A stretch of DNA of 64,000 bases from positions 1 through 64,000 of the forward strand of contig NZ_CP049303.1 of NCBI RefSeq assembly GCF_019443985.1, given 5' to 3'. Positions 63,640 to 64,000 of the stretch are shown piece after piece. Origin of the DNA: Liquorilactobacillus hordei DSM 19519 (lineage in GTDB: Bacteria; Bacillota; Bacilli; Lactobacillales; Lactobacillaceae). The translations under genes were made by a program, and so were the position numbers. The notes below the pieces were generated by a model. That model was not told where the DNA came from. It ran no database searches and saw nothing but the letters and a program-made list of their open reading frames with translations. Within the stretch, counting starts at the first letter, position 1. Each line of letters begins with the position of its first letter.

Positions 63640-64000
63640 TTAGATAATTTGCTCTTTTCTATTAAAAATTCTACTTAAACAAATAATAATTAAGACAAAA
63701 AATAACGTAATTATCCAACTAATTCTAATCCCAATAACCATTTTCTGAGATAACAGATTTATTATTGTTGATCCAATTGCTGTCCCACTAGCAATCGCAA
63801 TATTTTTAACCATTCGTTGTAATGCACCCAAACTGCTCTGATTCTTATTATTACCAATCTGCATAATTGCAGCGATGCTTGCCGGTTGAAAAAAGCCCCC
63901 ACCAATACCGTAAATAAATAAGAAAAATGTTATCAATATGGCTGGAGCCTGTTGACTTGAAAATGCTAAGCCTAATAGAGAAATTGCAATAATCCCTAAA
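63640..64000 (-). CDS. DHA2-type (EmrB-like) MFS transporter, C-terminal part
   Basis: Partial: the frame is open to the window edge (LGIIAISLLGLAFSSQQAPAILITFFLFIYGIGGGFFQPASIAAIMQIG) and ends at 63640 after FNRKEQII. It covers the last four or so helices. GIGGGFFQPASIAAIM is the antiporter motif C-like segment of helix 11 in 14-helix drug exporters. The gene continues beyond 64000, so the start and substrate cannot be judged. Confidence 0.75.
   Translation of the reverse strand, partial: LGIIAISLLGLAFSSQQAPAILITFFLFIYGIGGGFFQPASIAAIMQIGNNKNQSSLGALQRMVKNIAIASGTAIGSTIINLLSQKMVIGIRISWIITLFFVLIIICLSRIFNRKEQII

Noticed and set aside
1..64000. CRISPR array, prophage, tRNA or rRNA genes.
   Set aside because: No regularly spaced repeats, phage structural genes, tRNA-like cloverleaf ends or rRNA stretches were noticed on either strand.

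Overview
The window is low-GC Firmicutes chromosome, most likely from Lactobacillaceae. Supporting signs are T-box leaders, a TPP-riboswitch ykoEDC thiamine transporter, a mannose-family PTS, the gene order argCJBDF, an alpha-acetolactate decarboxylase beside a butanediol dehydrogenase, paired VIT proteins, and KUP and NRAMP transporters. The species cannot be named from the sequence alone. I saw no rRNA, tRNA, CRISPR array or replication origin.

Layout. (1) 1-5.6 kb is a run of decayed genes: lipoate-protein ligase, a T-box-controlled Ldh2-type dehydrogenase, a GNAT acetyltransferase, a quinone reductase, a SAP-domain gene cut into a broken SDR, and an HxlR regulator. An intact-looking IS3 element (5.8-7.25 kb) follows. 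(2) 7.3-16.5 kb holds cfa, a TrkH/KtrB potassium channel subunit with a small Sm/Hfq-like partner, the TPP-riboswitch ykoEDC operon, a yeiH/LysR divergent pair and a secreted DUF915 hydrolase. (3) 16.7-25.8 kb holds a LevR-like regulator that has lost the sigma-54 contact loop, divergent from a mannose-family PTS operon, then an IS1182-type element with a frameshifted transposase and an MHS-family transporter. (4) 26-41 kb carries cell-envelope genes: a GT-C-like membrane protein, a YhgE/Pip protein, a DacA/histidine kinase/response regulator operon, the acetoin/butanediol genes, and an Mga-like regulator next to a frameshifted lectin/MucBP surface protein. (5) 41.5-46.7 kb is the arginine operon, with a promoter and an ARG box. 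(6) 46.9-50 kb has a second T-box-controlled hydroxyacid dehydrogenase and a UMF1 transporter. (7) 50.3-58 kb is rich in metal and ion genes: hemH with one nonsense codon and a Fur-like box, two VIT genes with a PerR/Fur-like box, kup, usp and mntH. (8) 58-64 kb holds an AcuI-like reductase, a UDG-family protein, an MFS transporter, a broken ABC exporter, an ArsR-type regulator and a partial DHA2-type transporter.

Themes. Two unrelated 2-hydroxyacid dehydrogenases, 45 kb apart, both sit behind T-boxes whose specifier I read as AUG (Met). A family of intergenic palindromic elements, built from a terminator-like core and a roughly 100-nt long-hairpin module, recurs between genes. Several operators were found by eye: ARG box, Fur/PerR-type boxes, cre sites and an MntR-like site.

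Start codons were re-chosen where a Shine-Dalgarno sequence decided them. All family names come from reading protein motifs, without database searches.
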